64,000 nt of DNA from Neorhodopirellula lusitana (GCF_900182915.1 NZ_FXUG01000001.1:992001-1056000), one strand, 5' to 3'; shown: positions 24,582-34,078, numbered from the stretch's first letter. Translations and numbers: made by a program. Notes: generated by a model from the letters alone, not told the origin.

Positions 24582-26722
24582 TGATGCTTGATTCCCAAAA
24601 TGCCATCTCGAATAACGGAGGCTGTGAGCTTCCTTGTGAAATTTGCAGTGGAGTTCGCGCAGAAACTTGCGAGCGTTCCGGTAGTGCGTTTGGCTTGAGG
24701 ACGTTCCATCGGCTGAACGGCAGGCGAATTCTTGGAACGCTTTCGGGGTTGGTACTTGCCGTCGCTGTCGTTGCGGCGCCAACGGTCTGGGCTGGTGGAT
24801 TTGGTGGACGCGGTGGCGGGGGTGGTGCCCGCGGCGGAGCCATGCGAGGCGGAGGCGGCGGCGGAGCAATTCGTAGTGGTGGCGCAAGTCGTGGAGGCGC
24901 CAGCTTTGGTGGTGGTGCCAACTTCAGCGGCGGTTCGCGACCCATGTCTCGCCCCAGCACGAGCATGCCCAACTTGGGCGGATCGCATTCCAATTTTTCC
25001 CGCCCGTCTTCGCCAGGGTCAAGTTTTTCTCGTCCTTCCACGTCGCGGCCTTCAGGATCCTTCCCAAACACGCAACGTCCCAGCCTACCCAACTCGAGCC
25101 TGAATCGTCCGTCGAGACCGTCGCCTGGTTTGAGTAACCCATCGGGTGGATTTGGAAGTAAGCCAAGCGGGACTACTCGACCTGGTGGTGTTAATCGACC
25201 TTCGACTTTACCCGGAAGGGTGCCAGGAGGTTCCAGCAATCGTCCGAGCATTAAGCCTGAATCGCCCAGTCGCCCGGGGACCGGTAGCCGACCAGGAATT
25301 GGTGACCGTCCTGGCTTAAGCGATCGTCCGGGCTCAAGCGATCGTCCGGGGATTTCGAATCGACCCGCTACTGGCGTGCGTCCCGGGGGTGGGAATCTTC
25401 CGGGGGCCGGGACTCGTCCGGGCGGCAGTCTTTCTCCGGGTGGGCGACCGAGTCTTGGTGACCGCCCTGGTATGGGCGACCGCCCGAGTGCCGGTGAGTT
25501 GGGCGACTTCTTGGGCCTCGATAAGCCAGTGCGTCCGGGCAGTGGTGATCGTCCCAGTAAACTGCCTGGCGGCAGCGCTGATCGGCCCAAACCCGATCGC
25601 CCCAATTCCGATCGGCCCGGTATCGATCGACCAGGCACTGACCGTCCTGGGTCTGATCGGCCTGGTCTTGATCGGCCCGGTATCGCAAATCGACCTAACC
25701 GCGGTGATCGTCCCAACGTCGGGAACGGCATTGGCAATCGTGGTCCCGTGAGTATCGGCGATGTCAACATCGGGAATAATACAGTGATCAACAACAGGCC
25801 CACCTGGGCCAATATTGATCGTACCCAGATCAATGGAATCAATAATCGTTGGCAAGGTCAGATCGGTTCGCTGAACCGGTGGCCGTCACGAAACCCGGGC
25901 GTGATCGCTCATCACCGTTATTGGGGTGGCAACGTTCGCGATCGTTGGCGTCACCATTACCACCACGGTTACTTTGGTAACAATTGGTGGGGACGCCATC
26001 CGTTCCGTTTTTGTGGATGGCATTACTACTATCGATATCCTGCGTACGCTTGGACTTACTGGTGGTCGACGCCCACCTATGCCAACGTGACGAACTGGTT
26101 TACTTGGGATGCCCCAGCGGCAACTTGGCAACAACCGGTTTACTACGACTATGGTGATAGCGGCAATGTGACGTACGAAGACAATCGCGTGTACATCGGT
26201 GGCGAGGAAGTTGCATCGGCGGACGAGTTCGCCGAGAGTGCCGCCGCATTGGCGACGGTGTCTGCGCCGGAGACGGAAGATGAGGCTAAGGAAGCAGAGT
26301 GGTTGCCGCTCGGAACTTTCGCATTGACCACAGATCCTGATGATGTCGACCCGACTCGATTGGTGCAGTTGGCGGTTGATAAAGCAGGAGTGATTTCCGG
26401 TACGCTTTACAACACCCAAACCGAAAAGACGGATGCCATTCAAGGCCGAGTTGATAAGGAGACTCAGCGGGTGGCGATGCGGGTTGGCGAAAGCGAAGAC
26501 GTGATCGCGGAGACCGGCATCTACAACCTGACGCAAGATGAGGCGCCGCTTTTGGTTCACTTCGGCAAAGAGACGCAGGACAACTATTTGTTAGTGCGTT
26601 TGCCGGAACCGGACGAAGGTGCTGAATCGGATGCTGATACGGAAACCGAGGAAGCAGGTGCTAGAGACTCGGCTTCAGTTGAGGATGCATCAGCGGAAGA
26701 CTCAACAGCTAAATCACCCTAA
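24578..26722 (+). CDS. Large secreted Gly-rich and Arg-Pro-Gly repeat protein
   Basis: This is a 714-residue protein. A long N-region (about 50 residues) precedes a hydrophobic signal segment (LSGLVLAVAVVAAPTVWA). Then follow a Gly-rich stretch (GGFGGRGGGGGARGG), Ser/Arg/Pro repeats (about 120-225), and about 25 units of R-P-G-x-x-D/S (about 225-375), with D-R-P-G the commonest. Next come an Asn-rich segment and a Trp/Tyr/His-rich domain (HHYHHGYFGNNWWGRHPF, YYYRYPAYAWTYWWS). A folded C-terminal region ends in an acidic tail. Similar proteins in Rhodopirellula were named mu-protocadherin-like cell-surface proteins. A surface or matrix role is likely. It is coupled to the NTF2-like gene upstream. 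Confidence 0.75.
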   Translation: MMMLDSQNAISNNGGCELPCEICSGVRAETCERSGSAFGLRTFHRLNGRRILGTLSGLVLAVAVVAAPTVWAGGFGGRGGGGGARGGAMRGGGGGGAIRSGGASRGGASFGGGANFSGGSRPMSRPSTSMPNLGGSHSNFSRPSSPGSSFSRPSTSRPSGSFPNTQRPSLPNSSLNRPSRPSPGLSNPSGGFGSKPSGTTRPGGVNRPSTLPGRVPGGSSNRPSIKPESPSRPGTGSRPGIGDRPGLSDRPGSSDRPGISNRPATGVRPGGGNLPGAGTRPGGSLSPGGRPSLGDRPGMGDRPSAGELGDFLGLDKPVRPGSGDRPSKLPGGSADRPKPDRPNSDRPGIDRPGTDRPGSDRPGLDRPGIANRPNRGDRPNVGNGIGNRGPVSIGDVNIGNNTVINNRPTWANIDRTQINGINNRWQGQIGSLNRWPSRNPGVIAHHRYWGGNVRDRWRHHYHHGYFGNNWWGRHPFRFCGWHYYYRYPAYAWTYWWSTPTYANVTNWFTWDAPAATWQQPVYYDYGDSGNVTYEDNRVYIGGEEVASADEFAESAAALATVSAPETEDEAKEAEWLPLGTFALTTDPDDVDPTRLVQLAVDKAGVISGTLYNTQTEKTDAIQGRVDKETQRVAMRVGESEDVIAETGIYNLTQDEAPLLVHFGKETQDNYLLVRLPEPDEGAESDADTETEEAGARDSASVEDASAEDSTAKSP

Positions 26723-27089
26723 CCCGTTGTGATTCATTCTGATCGTTGCGACGCTCAAAATGCGCCAACGCCATTAATGAAAAAACAGTGAAAACGTCGG
26801 GATTTCGGGTTCCTGTTTGCTGGATTCCGACATGCCCGATTTATACTTTGATACCATCCATTGACCGGCTACTAGCCTGTAAATTGGTGTTAGCAATCCA
26901 GCGGACTGTGCCCGCCGCTGCGAACTTGCTGATCCATTTAACAGGTGCGTCGCGTGCGATGGTCCATGCTCGTCCCCCTGAGTGAACGTGTTGAACGTTG
27001 TTGTGTCGTTTCGATTTTACGGCGATGACCACGGGCAACTCAGTTTCTCAACCCTTTTCTGTTCTGACTTTAACAACGTGAGTTTCGTT
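26723..27089. other. Intergenic region upstream of the first sulfatase
   Basis: No gene is supported. The sulfatase frame stays open back to 26982, but those residues do not look like a signal peptide, so the region is treated as leader. Confidence 0.45.
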
Positions 27090-28661
27090 ATGAGAATCGG
27101 TTCTTTCCTTCAATCGCTGTTTGCTTTGGCGGTGCCCATGGCATTGTTGGGCACATCAGCTGTCAGCGCTGCTGATGAATCTAAGTCCGAAAAACCCAAT
27201 ATCGTCATCATTTGGGGTGATGACATCGGGCGATCCAATATCAGTGCTTATACGCACGGCGTGATGGGTTACCAGACTCCGAATATTGATCGCGTCGCTC
27301 GCGAAGGAATGATGTTCACGGATTACTATGCGGAGCAAAGTTGCACCGCTGGACGTGCTAGTTTCATCATGGGCCAGCACGGTATGCGTACCGGTCTAAC
27401 CAAGGTGGGTTTGCCGGGTGCCGATCTGGGCATGCAGGTCGAAGATCCGACGATTGCAGGCTTGTTGAAGAATCACGGTTACGCGACCGGTCAGTTCGGT
27501 AAGAATCACCTTGGCGACCGTGATGAAATGCTGCCGACGAACCATGGCTTCGACGAGTTCTACGGCAACCTGTATCACCTCAATGCGGAAGAAGAGCCCG
27601 AGCATCGCGACTATCCAAAGGATCCCGAGTTTCGCAAGAAATACGGTCCGCGTGGTGTCTTGCATAGCTTTGCCGACGGCAAGATCGAAGACACCGGGCC
27701 GCTGACTCGTAAGCGCATGGAAACGGTCGACGATGACGTCGCGGACCGTGCGGCCGATTTCATCGAGCGTCAATCAAAGGCTGACAAGCCCTTCTTCGTG
27801 TGGGTGAACTTCACGCACATGCACTTCCGCACCCACGTTAAACCCGAAAGCGTTGGCCAATCGGGACGTTGGATGTCGGAATACGCCGACGCCATGATTG
27901 ACCACGACAAGAATGTCGGCACCGTCTTGGACAAGCTCGACGAACTGGGGCTCGATGACAATACCTTCGTCATGTACAGCACCGACAACGGCCCGCACCT
28001 GAACAGTTGGCCCGATTCCGCGATGACGCCGTTCCGCAATGAGAAGAACAGCAACTGGGAAGGCGCTTACCGCGTCCCAGCGATGGTTCGCTACCCAGGC
28101 AAGATCAAGCCTGGCACAATTTCCAACGAAATTGTTTCGCACTTGGATTGGTTGCCAACCTTCTTGGCGATGGCTGGTGAGCCGGATGTGAAGGAGAAAT
28201 TGCTGAAGGGTCACAAGGCGATTGGCCGTGACTACAAGGTTCACTTGGATGGCTACAATTTGTTGCCTTACCTGACAGGGGAAGAAGAGGAAGGACCACG
28301 TGAGTCGTTCTACTACGCCAATGATGATCAACAGCTAACCGCGCTACGATATGACAACTGGAAGCTGGTCTTCCTCGAGCAGCGTGCGACCGGAACTTTG
28401 CGAGTTTGGTCAGAGCCTTTCACCAGTTTGCGATTGCCGAAGATCTTTAACCTGCGTGGTGATCCCTACGAACGAGCCGACATCACGTCCAACAGCTACT
28501 ACGACTGGTTGATAGACCGAGCGTTCCTGTTGGTGCCCGCTCAAGATTACGTCGGCAAGTTTTTGATGACATTCAAGGAATTCCCGGCTCGTCAAAAGGC
28601 GGCCAGCTTCAACCTGGACGAAATTATGGCGAAGCTGGAAGATGGCGCTGCAAGTAAGTAG
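27090..28661 (+). CDS. S1-family sulfatase (arylsulfatase-like), secreted
   Basis: This 523-residue protein begins with a signal peptide (FLQSLFALAVPMALLGTSAVSA). NIVIIWGDDIGRSNISAY provides the first metal-binding Asp pair. Cys85 in SCTAGRASF (C-x-A-x-R) is the residue that would become formylglycine. GKNHLGD, and the YSTDNGPH block with Asp/Asn metal ligands, complete the alkaline-phosphatase-like active site. The ATG at 27090 is chosen over the upstream GTG (26982) because the signal peptide starts there. The signal suggests periplasmic hydrolysis of a sulfate ester. A strong terminator follows the gene. The natural substrate cannot be read from the sequence. Confidence 0.92.
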   Translation: MRIGSFLQSLFALAVPMALLGTSAVSAADESKSEKPNIVIIWGDDIGRSNISAYTHGVMGYQTPNIDRVAREGMMFTDYYAEQSCTAGRASFIMGQHGMRTGLTKVGLPGADLGMQVEDPTIAGLLKNHGYATGQFGKNHLGDRDEMLPTNHGFDEFYGNLYHLNAEEEPEHRDYPKDPEFRKKYGPRGVLHSFADGKIEDTGPLTRKRMETVDDDVADRAADFIERQSKADKPFFVWVNFTHMHFRTHVKPESVGQSGRWMSEYADAMIDHDKNVGTVLDKLDELGLDDNTFVMYSTDNGPHLNSWPDSAMTPFRNEKNSNWEGAYRVPAMVRYPGKIKPGTISNEIVSHLDWLPTFLAMAGEPDVKEKLLKGHKAIGRDYKVHLDGYNLLPYLTGEEEEGPRESFYYANDDQQLTALRYDNWKLVFLEQRATGTLRVWSEPFTSLRLPKIFNLRGDPYERADITSNSYYDWLIDRAFLLVPAQDYVGKFLMTFKEFPARQKAASFNLDEIMAKLEDGAASK

Positions 28662-28685
28662 TTCTTGAATTCAACTTGCATTGCA

Positions 28686-28731
28686 CGCATGGCTTGACGG
28701 ATGCTTTTTCCGCCAAGCCATGCGTTTTCTT
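28686..28731 (+). terminator. Rho-independent terminator of the sulfatase gene
   Basis: CGCATGGCTTGACGG pairs with CCGCCAAGCCATGCG (one A-C mismatch) around a 9-base loop, followed by TTTTCTTT. It lies 25 bases after the sulfatase stop. Confidence 0.85.
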
Positions 28732-28770
28732 TATTGACTCTATTTCTATTTGATTGTTCGGAATTTCGGT

Positions 28771-29712
28771 ATGACTCGCGCGTTTCTGTTTTTAATGTTC
28801 GCTGCTTCGCTAGTCGCGTCGCCTGCCGTGATGGCCCGAACCTGGACAAGTTCATCTGGCGATTATTCGTTGGAAGCGGATGCGGTTGCATTCAACGACC
28901 ACAGTGTCATTTTGAAACGATCGACCGGAAAGTTGGTTTCGGTGCAGTTGGATGAACTATCGGAGCAAGATCGCAATTTCGTCAAATCCAAAGAACTCGG
29001 TCAACAGCTAAGCATTGATATTGAACAGATGCAGACCTGGACATCCAAAGACGGTGTCAGCATCCGCGGGCGAGTCTTAGCGTACGGCAAGAAGGACATG
29101 ACCGTCGTTCGGCAGCGTGGTAAAGAAGTCGTCAACGGCAAGCCGTTTGATGAGTTCACGCCTTTGCATCAACGGTTAATCCTGAGAATCCTGTCAGAGC
29201 TTGAAAATCAGGAATTTGCCAACGAGCACGAATTGAACAAATGGGCCAAGACGCTCGAGGGGCAAACCAAGGTTTATCCACTGGAAGGTGTGTTGATGCA
29301 ACTTGAGTCTGGCGATGAGATCGCTGTGCCATTCTTTTTGTTTGGAAAGAAAGAGCTGGATGTTCTTAAGCCCGGCTGGAACGCTTGGTCATCAGCCCAC
29401 GCTGACGACGTCGCGAAGCAGAATGAAAGTCTGATGATGCAGACGGAGGCTAGGCAGTACCAGCAACAGCAAAACCAGCAGCAGCAAGAAAGTGCACAAC
29501 GTCAGCAAATCGAAATTTTAAGACTCAACATGCTTGCCGCCCGAACTGGGTTGACCTCGTTTTGGGAAGTCGGTTTGGAGCCGGGGCCGGGTGTCTATGG
29601 TCGACGAACGAGCGTGATGGTCACCGCGCAAAATAGTGACATTGCGTCGCAAATGGTCTTGTCGCGTTACCCAGGCTATCGCGTCTTTGGCGTCCGCCGT
29701 GCGAGCCGCTAG
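28771..29712 (+). CDS. Secreted SHD1-domain protein with Gln-rich tail
   Basis: This 313-residue protein has a signal peptide (MTRAFLFLMFAASLVASPAV). Residues about 22-65 (DYSLEADAVAFNDHSVILKR, VSVQLDELSEQD) match the SHD1 module, which is very common in planctomycete secreted proteins. A related unit may follow at about 82-130. Then come a helical region and a strongly Gln-rich run (YQQQQNQQQQESAQRQQ) before a short C-terminal domain. ATG at 28771 starts the signal peptide. An upstream in-frame start at 28750 is less likely. Function unknown. The MoxR operon begins 38 bases downstream, so it may share its transcript. Confidence 0.75.
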   Translation: MTRAFLFLMFAASLVASPAVMARTWTSSSGDYSLEADAVAFNDHSVILKRSTGKLVSVQLDELSEQDRNFVKSKELGQQLSIDIEQMQTWTSKDGVSIRGRVLAYGKKDMTVVRQRGKEVVNGKPFDEFTPLHQRLILRILSELENQEFANEHELNKWAKTLEGQTKVYPLEGVLMQLESGDEIAVPFFLFGKKELDVLKPGWNAWSSAHADDVAKQNESLMMQTEARQYQQQQNQQQQESAQRQQIEILRLNMLAARTGLTSFWEVGLEPGPGVYGRRTSVMVTAQNSDIASQMVLSRYPGYRVFGVRRASR

Positions 29713-29750
29713 TTCGCCATCACGAATCACCTTGTCATTGTCAGGGCACT

Positions 29751-30719
29751 ATGAATCCCCGCGAATCAATTCTTGAACTCAGTCGGCGAATGTCCGCCTC
29801 CATCATCGGCCAAGAAGAGGTGGTGGAGCGTCTTTTGCTGACTTTGCTTTGCAACGGCAATGCACTGTTGGAAGGCCTTCCCGGTTTGGCAAAAACGCGG
29901 GCGATTAAGACGCTTTCGGAAAACTTACAGTCGGATTTCAGTCGGATTCAGTTCACGCCGGACCTGCTTCCTGCGGATATCACGGGTTCGGAAATGTACT
30001 TGGGCGAAAACGCGTCCGAGCGATTTCAATTCCAGGCAGGCCCGATTTTTGCCAATCTTGTCTTGGCTGATGAGATCAACCGTTCGCCAGCCAAGGTGCA
30101 GGCGGCGCTGCTGGAAGCGATGGAAGAGCGGCAGGTCACCGTAGCCGGGAAGACCCATAAGATGCCTGCACTGTTTATGGTCTTGGCGACGCAGAATCCG
30201 ATCGAACAGGAAGGCACGTATCCCTTGCCTGAGGCTCAGATGGATCGTTTTTTGATGCATATCACGATGACCTATCCGGATGATGCTTCCGAGAAAGCGA
30301 TCGTCCGTTTGGTTCGCCGGGAAACGAGTGCGGCGACGGAGCAAGCTAATCCTGAAATCATCCCGCAAAATGCGATCTTTCAGGCGCGAGAAGAGATTGA
30401 TGCGGTGTCGATTTCCGATGCAATGGAGGACTACTTGGTTGCCTTGATTGCAGCGACGCGCCGGCCTGCGGAACTTGACGCGGATTTGGCCCGCTGGATT
30501 CAGGTCGGTGCCAGTCCGCGAGGTTCGCTGGCATTGGACAAGGCGTCGCGAGCTTACGCGTGGTTGCAAGGCGAAGATCATGTTACCCCGGATCACCTAC
30601 GGGCGATTGTTCACGACTGCCTGCGACATCGATTGGGTTTAACCTACGAAGCCGTTGCCGAAGGCGTCACAGCGGATGATGTCATCACGCGGATCGTCAA
30701 TGGAGTTCCGGTTGCGTGA
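29751..30719 (+). CDS. MoxR-family AAA+ ATPase
   Basis: This 322-residue AAA+ protein has Walker A GLPGLAKT (residues about 46-53), Walker B LVLADEINR, sensor 1 ATQNPIEQEGTYPLPEAQ and the arginine-bearing DRFLMHI region, all typical of MoxR. MoxR ATPases act as chaperone-like factors with DUF58 and von Willebrand A partners. It is the first gene of a seven-gene block with overlaps of 4 or 11 bases at most junctions: MoxR, DUF58, DUF4381, BatA, BatB, TPR, BatD. The stop TGA overlaps the GTG of the DUF58 gene. The operon probably assembles or activates an envelope complex. Confidence 0.92.
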   Translation: MNPRESILELSRRMSASIIGQEEVVERLLLTLLCNGNALLEGLPGLAKTRAIKTLSENLQSDFSRIQFTPDLLPADITGSEMYLGENASERFQFQAGPIFANLVLADEINRSPAKVQAALLEAMEERQVTVAGKTHKMPALFMVLATQNPIEQEGTYPLPEAQMDRFLMHITMTYPDDASEKAIVRLVRRETSAATEQANPEIIPQNAIFQAREEIDAVSISDAMEDYLVALIAATRRPAELDADLARWIQVGASPRGSLALDKASRAYAWLQGEDHVTPDHLRAIVHDCLRHRLGLTYEAVAEGVTADDVITRIVNGVPVA

Positions 30720-31639
30720 GTGATGGACAGTCCGATGATCGCGTCTATGTGAATTTGCGTGGGCTGTCGCTCTTGGAACACCGGATCGGTGGGCTCTCTT
30801 TTTTACCACGTCACCCGCTGCAAAGTTTGTTGTCGGGACGTCATGCCTCTCGGATCCGCGGTCGCGGTTTGAATTTCGAAGAGATTCGGAACTATCAGCC
30901 CGGTGACGACGTTCGTACGATTGACTGGAAAGTCACCGCCCGCACCCGCACACCGCACGCTCGCGTCTTCACCGAAGAACGTGATCGGCCGGTGTTGTTG
31001 TTGGTGGATCAACGCATTGGGATGTTCTTTGGCACGCAGTTGTACATGAAGTCGGTGGTTGCGGCACAAATCGCGGCTCTTTCAGCTTGGCGTGTGCTCG
31101 ACCAGGGCGACCGTGTGGGGGCGATCGTGTTCAACGACCAGAAGGCTGAGTTCATTCGGCCCCAACGCAGTCGAGATTGCGTCTCGCGGGTGCTCCGAAC
31201 CCTTGTTGATTTCAATACCGCGTTGTCAGCATCGTCCACCGCGAAATCGAATCCAGCGATGCTGGGCAATGTGTTCGAGCAGGCTGCTCGGTTAGCTTCG
31301 CATGATTTTTTAGTGATTGCGATCAGTGATTTTCATGGACTCGATGAGGGAGCGACTCGTTCGTTGCAACGCATTTCCCAGCACAATGATCTGCTGGCGG
31401 CACTTGTTCATGATCCCAGTGCATCGGCTTTGCCCAGCAGCGAGCGATTCGTGGTGAGTGATGGTGAATTGCAGATGGAGTTGTCGGGATCCAAGACAAC
31501 GCAGCGTGTCGAGGCGATCACGTCGGGGCGGATTGCCGATGTCCTTGCGCTTCAGCAAAAGCTGCAGTCCCCCGTGCTGCCGATCAGTACCGGTGAAGAA
31601 GTGCTGCCGCAGTTGCATCGATTGTTGGGTGTGCGGTGA
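30716..31639 (+). CDS. DUF58 protein of the MoxR operon
   Basis: This 307-residue soluble protein contains GRHASRIRGRGLNFEEIRNY and PGDDVRTIDWKVTARTRTPH, the diagnostic DUF58 block. A von Willebrand A-like fold follows (VLLLVDQRIGMFFGT), in which the D-x-S-x-S motif is reduced to D-Q-R-I-G. It starts at GTG 30716, overlapping the MoxR stop. A DUF4381 gene overlaps its own end (ATGA at 31636). DUF58 proteins are thought to be the MoxR partner in the cytoplasm. No membrane segment is seen. Confidence 0.9.
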   Translation: MSDGQSDDRVYVNLRGLSLLEHRIGGLSFLPRHPLQSLLSGRHASRIRGRGLNFEEIRNYQPGDDVRTIDWKVTARTRTPHARVFTEERDRPVLLLVDQRIGMFFGTQLYMKSVVAAQIAALSAWRVLDQGDRVGAIVFNDQKAEFIRPQRSRDCVSRVLRTLVDFNTALSASSTAKSNPAMLGNVFEQAARLASHDFLVIAISDFHGLDEGATRSLQRISQHNDLLAALVHDPSASALPSSERFVVSDGELQMELSGSKTTQRVEAITSGRIADVLALQQKLQSPVLPISTGEEVLPQLHRLLGVR

Positions 31640-32118
31640 TGCAGACACCAGACCCTTTCAGCTTGAACCGATTGGAAGACATCGTTGAACCGCCGCCGGT
31701 TCCTTGGTGGCCGCCCGCGCTTGGTTGGTACTTTGTCTTTGCGATCGTAGGGCTATGGACGGTATGGTTGGCTGTCAACCTTTGGTTGCGCTGGCAGGGG
31801 AATGCCTACCGACGTCAGGGTTTGCTTGAACTGAGAACCGTGGCCCAGGGAGATTTCGCGGGGCTGTCGACGTTGTTAAAGCGTGTCGCCTTGGTCGCCT
31901 ATTCGCGAGATCGGGTGGCTTCGCTGGTTGGTGCCGAATGGACGCAGTTTTTGACGAGGACGTGCCGTGGCACTGACTTTGGATCCGAGCCAGCCTGTCG
32001 TATCGGCACGGCGTCGTTTGAGCCAGGCAACGCCGCATGTGGCGAGGCAGAGTGGAACCGTGTGACCGAGTTAACAGCGACCTGGATTCGTGAACATGTT
32101 GCGGAGGTCACGGAATGA
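31636..32118 (+). CDS. DUF4381 membrane protein of the Bat operon
   Basis: This 160-residue protein has a short N-terminal Pro-rich segment (DIVEPPPVPWWPPALGWY), a membrane helix (YFVFAIVGLWTVWLAVNLWL, about residues 31-50) and a cytosolic helical tail with RVALVAYSRDRVASLVGAEW, the pattern of DUF4381. Members occur beside BatA/BatB genes in many bacteria. It overlaps the genes on both sides by four bases (ATGA). Function unknown; an adaptor in the membrane complex is inferred from the constant neighbourhood. Confidence 0.82.
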   Translation: MMQTPDPFSLNRLEDIVEPPPVPWWPPALGWYFVFAIVGLWTVWLAVNLWLRWQGNAYRRQGLLELRTVAQGDFAGLSTLLKRVALVAYSRDRVASLVGAEWTQFLTRTCRGTDFGSEPACRIGTASFEPGNAACGEAEWNRVTELTATWIREHVAEVTE

Positions 32119-33146
32119 TTTTCGCATATCCGTGGTTATTGGCTTTGTTGCCGCTTCCCTTGTTGGTTCGATATTTCTCGCCCAGTCACCAAGAACAGAG
32201 AGCCTCGATTCGGGTGCCCATGTTTGACGTCCTGGTCGAGGCCTCGGGGCAGACACCAGCCAGTGGCGCGGTGATCCGACGTCGTAGTTGGATGCAGGCG
32301 ATTAGCTACATGGTGATCTGGACGTTGTTAGTCGTGGCGGTGGCGCGGCCACAGTTTTTGGAGCCGCCGATCACGAAGCAGGTGCCGACACGAGATTTAA
32401 TGCTGGCGATTGACTTGTCGGGCTCCATGGAAACTCAGGATTTCAAGAATGCGGCTGGTGAAAAGGTCAATCGTCTCGCCGCAGTCAAAGAAGTGCTCGA
32501 TGAATTCCTGACCCGGCGCGATGGAGATCGTGTCGGGATGATCGTGTTTGGGACCGGGGCGTTTGTGCAGATTCCGTTTACACAAGACCTGGATGTCTGT
32601 CGGCAATTGTTGCAAGAAACTCGGGTGCGGATGGCGGGGCCGCAGACTTCATTTGGCGATGCGATTGGACTGGCGATCACAGTCTTTGAACGTAGTGAGC
32701 TACAAGACAAGGTGCTGATTGCGTTAACGGACGGGAACGATACCGGCAGTCGTGTTCCACCCAGCGAGGCGGCTAAAATCGCTGCCGATCAAGGCATTGT
32801 GATTCACACGATCGGTGTCGGCGATCCACAGGCTGCAGGCGAAGAGTTGCTCGACGAAGAGGCATTGCAAGACGTCGCAAAAGAAACCGGTGGTGAGTAC
32901 TTTTTTGCTGCCGATCGCAATCAGTTGGATTCGATTTACAAGCGGCTTGATGAAATGTCACAGCGGAAAGTTGACAACCTTTCCTATCGTCCCAAACGGG
33001 ATCTGTTTCAATGGTTTGTCGCGATCGCCATGTTAACCGCGATGGGTTATTTCGCGTGTTCATTGGTATTGATGGGTTTCCGAAGCCGATTGGTCTCGAA
33101 CGCCAATCGACGCAGCGAATCCGTTGTTGAGGGAGACGCTGGATGA
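32115..33146 (+). CDS. BatA-like VWA membrane protein
   Basis: This 343-residue protein has an N-terminal helix pair (WLLALLPLPLLVRYF, then VIWTLLVVAVARPQFL), a VWA domain with an intact MIDAS motif DLSGS (in LMLAIDLSGSMETQDF), the T position (MAGPQTSFGDAIGLA) and D position (IALTDGNDTGS), and a C-terminal helix (WFVAIAMLTAMGYFACSLVL). This is the BatA arrangement. The VWA domain should face the periplasm. Overlaps flanking genes by four bases. The homologous operon in Bacteroides is linked to aerotolerance. Confidence 0.9.
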   Translation: MIFAYPWLLALLPLPLLVRYFSPSHQEQRASIRVPMFDVLVEASGQTPASGAVIRRRSWMQAISYMVIWTLLVVAVARPQFLEPPITKQVPTRDLMLAIDLSGSMETQDFKNAAGEKVNRLAAVKEVLDEFLTRRDGDRVGMIVFGTGAFVQIPFTQDLDVCRQLLQETRVRMAGPQTSFGDAIGLAITVFERSELQDKVLIALTDGNDTGSRVPPSEAAKIAADQGIVIHTIGVGDPQAAGEELLDEEALQDVAKETGGEYFFAADRNQLDSIYKRLDEMSQRKVDNLSYRPKRDLFQWFVAIAMLTAMGYFACSLVLMGFRSRLVSNANRRSESVVEGDAG

Positions 33147-34078
33147 GTGGCTTGCTTTCTTTGCCGCAATTTCATTTGTTGAGACCGTGGGGACTGCTTT
33201 TGATCCCTTTCGCGGTTGGGCTGTGGTGGTGGATTCGGCATCGCACTCGGCCGGGTGTTGAATTGCAGGGACAGGTTGCTCCGCATCTGTTGCGGCATCT
33301 CATCATTCAGCCTGGGAAGTCGACGATTCTTACTCCCGTGAACGTACTTTTGCCGGTGTGGTTGTTGGGGGCTCTCGCGGTCGCGGGACCGGCGTGGCGT
33401 CGCCAGCCGTCTCCGTTCGCCGATGATCAAGCACAGATGATGATCGTGATGCGAATTGCCGATTCCATGCTAACCGATGATCTACCACCGTCTCGACTCG
33501 AACGGTGTCGAGTGAAGCTGGCCGAGTTGTTGGTTGAGCGTGGCGGTGCAGGGACGGGATTGATCGCGTACAACGGTTCGGCTCACTTGGTGATGCCGGT
33601 TACCGACGACGGGGATGTGATTAACCACATGTTGCAAGCTCTTGATCCAACGGTCATGCCAAGTGAGGGCGATGCCTTGGTGGCGGCGATTGACTTGGCG
33701 TCCAAGCAATTGGCGCGGCAAGCCGTTGGTGGGTCAGTTTTGGTGGTTACTGACAGTGTCACGCCTACTGCGATCGCGGCTCTCGACTCGCAAGAGCGTT
33801 CAGGATTTCCGGTGCAGTTCTATGTACCGTTGCGTACCGATGCCGCTTTGATTGCATCGGGTGTTCCAATCGCGGCTAAGACACTTTCGGCACCTGTGCA
33901 ATCCGTTTCGTCTGACGATACGGACATTTCTCATCTTGTTGCTCGGGCTGATCAAACCCTTGTTGCAGCGAACGATTCCGACGCGACGGCATGGCAAGAC
34001 GAAGGATACTTCTTGGTACCTTTCTTGTTGGTGGCGGGCTTGTTGTGGTCGCGGCGAGGATGGAGCGTGGGATTATGA
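33143..34078 (+). CDS. BatB-like VWA membrane protein with altered MIDAS
   Basis: This 311-residue protein has N-terminal helices (LLIPFAVGLWWWIRH, VWLLGALAVAGPAW), a VWA-like domain (LPPSRLERCRVKLAELLVER, GTGLIAYNGSAHLVMPVTDD, MPSEGDALVAAIDLA) and a C-terminal helix. The expected metal motif D-x-S-x-S before MLTDD is replaced by R-I-A-D-S, so the first Asp and Ser are missing. Metal binding is therefore doubtful, unlike in the BatA neighbour. The order after BatA and before a TPR protein and BatD identifies it as the BatB position. The ATGA overlap at 34075 links it to the TPR gene. Confidence 0.85.
   Translation: MSGLLSLPQFHLLRPWGLLLIPFAVGLWWWIRHRTRPGVELQGQVAPHLLRHLIIQPGKSTILTPVNVLLPVWLLGALAVAGPAWRRQPSPFADDQAQMMIVMRIADSMLTDDLPPSRLERCRVKLAELLVERGGAGTGLIAYNGSAHLVMPVTDDGDVINHMLQALDPTVMPSEGDALVAAIDLASKQLARQAVGGSVLVVTDSVTPTAIAALDSQERSGFPVQFYVPLRTDAALIASGVPIAAKTLSAPVQSVSSDDTDISHLVARADQTLVAANDSDATAWQDEGYFLVPFLLVAGLLWSRRGWSVGL

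Noticed and set aside
24547-25842. 431-codon minus-strand frame opposite the Arg-Pro-Gly repeat protein
   Set aside because: It is a mirror of the repeat codons (Gly/Arg/Pro periodicity on both strands) and has no independent start signal. The plus-strand gene has a signal peptide and coupling to its neighbour.
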